DNA of 48,987 bases from JBFIHF01 sp964411125. Its GTDB lineage: Bacteria; Myxococcota_A; Bradymonadia; Bradymonadales; Bradymonadaceae. The stretch lies in NCBI GenBank assembly GCA_964411125.1, contig CAYPJU010000046.1, positions 1 to 48,987 of the forward strand, read 5' to 3'. Numbering within the stretch: the first letter of the stretch is position 1; each line of letters begins with the position of its first letter. The position numbers and the translations under genes are program-made. The notes under the pieces are model-generated. The model was not told where the DNA came from, ran no database searches, and was given only the letters and a program-made list of their open reading frames with translations. Of this stretch, positions 47,441 through 48,987 are shown one piece after another.

Positions 47441-48546
47441 ATGAATCTCGACAAGAAATCGATCGCGCTGATCGCGCTGCTGAGCCCCTCGTCGTGTTCG
47501 CCTGCACACCCAATTCGGGGTGCAGAGGCAGCTCGAACGAGCAAGGTTCCCCCCGAACCGTCGAGGTCGAATCCGACGCGCGCTCCGAAGGGTGCAGCGA
47601 CCACGACGACAGTGTCCTTGTGGCGTCCCACTGGGACTGCAGCTGCGACCTGCCTGCTTGCGCCGACACACCGATCCTCGCCGACGAGGTGGAGACCTAC
47701 GAAGCCGACGTCGAAGCTGCGAAACGTAGGTGCGGCCAGGACCTCCGTTGTGGCGACCCGGGCGAATGCTTCGACGAGGGGAACCGTGCGGCGTGCGTGG
47801 CCGGGGATTGCGTACTTCGCGAATCCGGCGAATGCGCAGACGACTCGGAGTGCGACCAACCGCGCTACGGCGGCGCGTGGCAGAATCGCGACAACGCGGT
47901 CTGCGACTCAGACGGAATATGCCGCGAGTGCCGAGACACGGGCGTCTTCGAGCCGGGCGGCTGCCCCGCTGGCTTCTGGTGCAACACCGTTCGATGTGTT
48001 CCGCTCGACAGTTGCACCACCCCGGACGATTGCGGACCCTCGAACATCGAGGGCCGGGGCGAACGAAACCTCGGCTGCGTCGACGGGTACTGCTCCCTCT
48101 GCGAATCCGACGAGCACTGCGCGTTCGGAGAGATTTGCATGCCGCCTCACGAAGGCGAACAACCTGCCCTGCCGGGTTGCTGGATCGAATCGAAATTCGA
48201 TCGAGAGTGCTTGGAGACATGCCCGGTCGACTGCGAACGAGACGGAGAGTCGTGGGCTTGCCCACGCTACCCTTCCGTCGACTTCCCAGAAGCGAACGAC
48301 TACGGCAACGAATGCGAGCGCGACGACGAATGCGTCGCGGTCGTCCAGCGGCGTTGGACGAACGACTGCGTTTGTAACTGCGTAGGCGTAGGCCTCGAGC
48401 CGCAAGGAGTGCCGGCGTTCACGTCAGCCTGGCCCGACACGAAGTCGCAGTACGGCTGCGACGACATGTCGGACTGCGATTGTCCGGAGTACAAAGCCTC
48501 CTGCGAGACCGACCGCCAGATCTGCTCCGCCGAAGAGCAGCAGTAA
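47441..48546 (+). CDS. Cys-rich lipoprotein, apparently frameshifted after the signal peptide
   Basis: The long open frame runs from GTG 47494 to 48546 (350 aa) and is very rich in paired Cys (over 40) with D-D-S-E-C-D, C-N-T-V-R-C, C-V-D-G-Y-C-S-L-C and similar units, resembling EGF/disintegrin-like secreted proteins. But the true start is almost surely ATG 47441 with GGGGAG upstream, whose frame encodes M-N-L-D-K-K-S-I-A-L-I-A-L-L-S-P, the first half of a lipoprotein signal. One extra C in the four-C run at 47485-47488 would join them into S-P-L-V-V-F-A-C, a perfect lipobox. So either a homopolymer sequencing error or a real frameshift is present. Function unknown; surface-exposed and disulfide-rich. 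Confidence 0.75.
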
Positions 48547-48915
48547 GGCGCAGCCGAGTGGGGCGAGATCGATACTAGACGCGCCGCCGAACCTGCTCGG
48601 TCGCCCCACCTCCTCCGGCCGGGTCCTCAATCCTCTCGTCGCCGACCGTTTCGAAGAAAAACGGACTGGCCAAATTCCGCACAGCTACTGGCCGATCGGG
48701 CCCTCGATCAAAAACTTCGCAACGGAGCGGTCGTCCTGCCGATAACGGAAGGGACCAGAGGTTCCTCTCGGCCTGGCGATGTTTGCGCTCTCGCCGGCCC
48801 GGGAGGCGGCCAGAGCTTCACCCTCCGCGAAAATCCATGTTTTCGCGACGACGGGAGAGCTCTGCCCGGGCGATGGTCGGGCGGGCCTTGAAAGGGGCCC
48901 GAGCGAAGCGAGGCG
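48547..48915. other. Non-coding tail before the terminal repeat
   Basis: I find no convincing gene. A TGGGGCGA/TCGCCCCA pair (48559-48566 and 48601-48608) and a perfect CGCGAAAA/TTTTCGCG hairpin with a 6-nt loop (48827-48834 and 48841-48848) are present. One plus-strand frame is open from 48579 through the window end, but it has no good start and the encoded sequence looks arbitrary. Confidence 0.5.
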
Positions 48916-48987
48916 GGTGGGATGAAACTACAGGGTGGGATGAAACTACAGGGTGGGATGAAACTACAGGGTGGGATGAAACTACAG
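48916..48987. repeat. Tandem repeat, four exact 18-bp units, at the contig end
   Basis: The unit GGTGGGATGAAACTACAG occurs four times without mismatch (48916-48933, 48934-48951, 48952-48969, 48970-48987) and the window ends exactly at a unit boundary. The true array is likely longer and may have stopped the assembly. At 18 bp it keeps frame; two of the three forward frames stay open (G-W-D-E-T-T and G-G-M-K-L-Q repeats). No spacer sequence separates units, so this is not CRISPR. Confidence 0.95.

Noticed and set aside
48579..48987. Plus-strand open frame running into the terminal repeat
   Set aside because: 136 codons without stop, but no good start codon, arbitrary composition and no ribosome site; chance opening in GC-rich DNA is more likely.
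48916..48987. CRISPR array
   Set aside because: Units are directly adjacent with no spacers and no cas genes are present.

Overview
The window looks like a GC-rich chromosomal contig from a myxobacterium-like member of the old Deltaproteobacteria (Myxococcota, or Bradymonadales-like). Four things suggest this: several Hanks-type kinases with PEGA, AAA or TPR parts; FHA and PP2C signalling proteins; many Cys-anchored lipoproteins, one with an Asn-Asn-Gly-Thr repeat linker; and a surface phosphoesterase ending in a MYXO-CTERM-like tail. I assign no species. Both ends look truncated: an amidohydrolase gene runs off the left edge, and the right edge lies inside an 18-bp tandem repeat. A 100-N scaffold gap interrupts asnB.

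Layout. 1-1396: amidohydrolase fragment and TPR lipoprotein, divergent from folK (1417-1950). 1919-8378: leftward cluster of small ORF, polyprenyl diphosphate synthase, GT2 and GT-C glycosyltransferases, a UbiA-type prenyltransferase and an App1-domain phosphatase, which may make and use a polyprenyl-phosphate sugar. 8416-9979: enoyl-CoA hydratase and a START protein. 9987-12679: double-FHA protein coupled to a pseudokinase-PP2C fusion. 12840-14202: two unknown proteins around a short structured locus ending in the only strong intrinsic terminator seen. 14262-18682: two tandem paralogous lipoproteins with PPC-like domains. 18690-21261: dnaA followed by rlmI. 21632-23721: a pair of ArsA-like ATPases. 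23842-26498: surface metallophosphoesterase and a second START protein. 26583-32265: two paralogous lipoproteins with a periplasmic-binding-protein fold flanking a TPR/PEGA protein, divergent from a membrane Ser/Thr kinase with an outer PEGA domain. 32275-35043: ABC-2 exporter and methyltransferase. 35030-38253: pirin, metallo-beta-lactamase-fold lipoprotein and kelch-like lipoprotein. 38368-41061: sugar epimerase and asnB. 41140-42326: HipA-like kinase and DUF3037 pair. 42340-43665: VWA lipoprotein. 43736-47281: giant kinase-ATPase-TPR protein. 47441-48546: frameshifted Cys-rich lipoprotein, followed by a non-coding tail and the terminal repeat.

Genes are tightly packed. ATGA/GTGA stop-start overlaps are common, and several convergent pairs overlap or nearly touch. 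The dominant theme is envelope sensing and signalling by phosphorylation. The best candidates for something undescribed are the lipoprotein pair facing the PEGA kinase, the FHA plus pseudokinase-PP2C unit, and the structured short locus at about 13,480-13,683. No tRNA, rRNA, CRISPR array, transposase or phage gene was seen.
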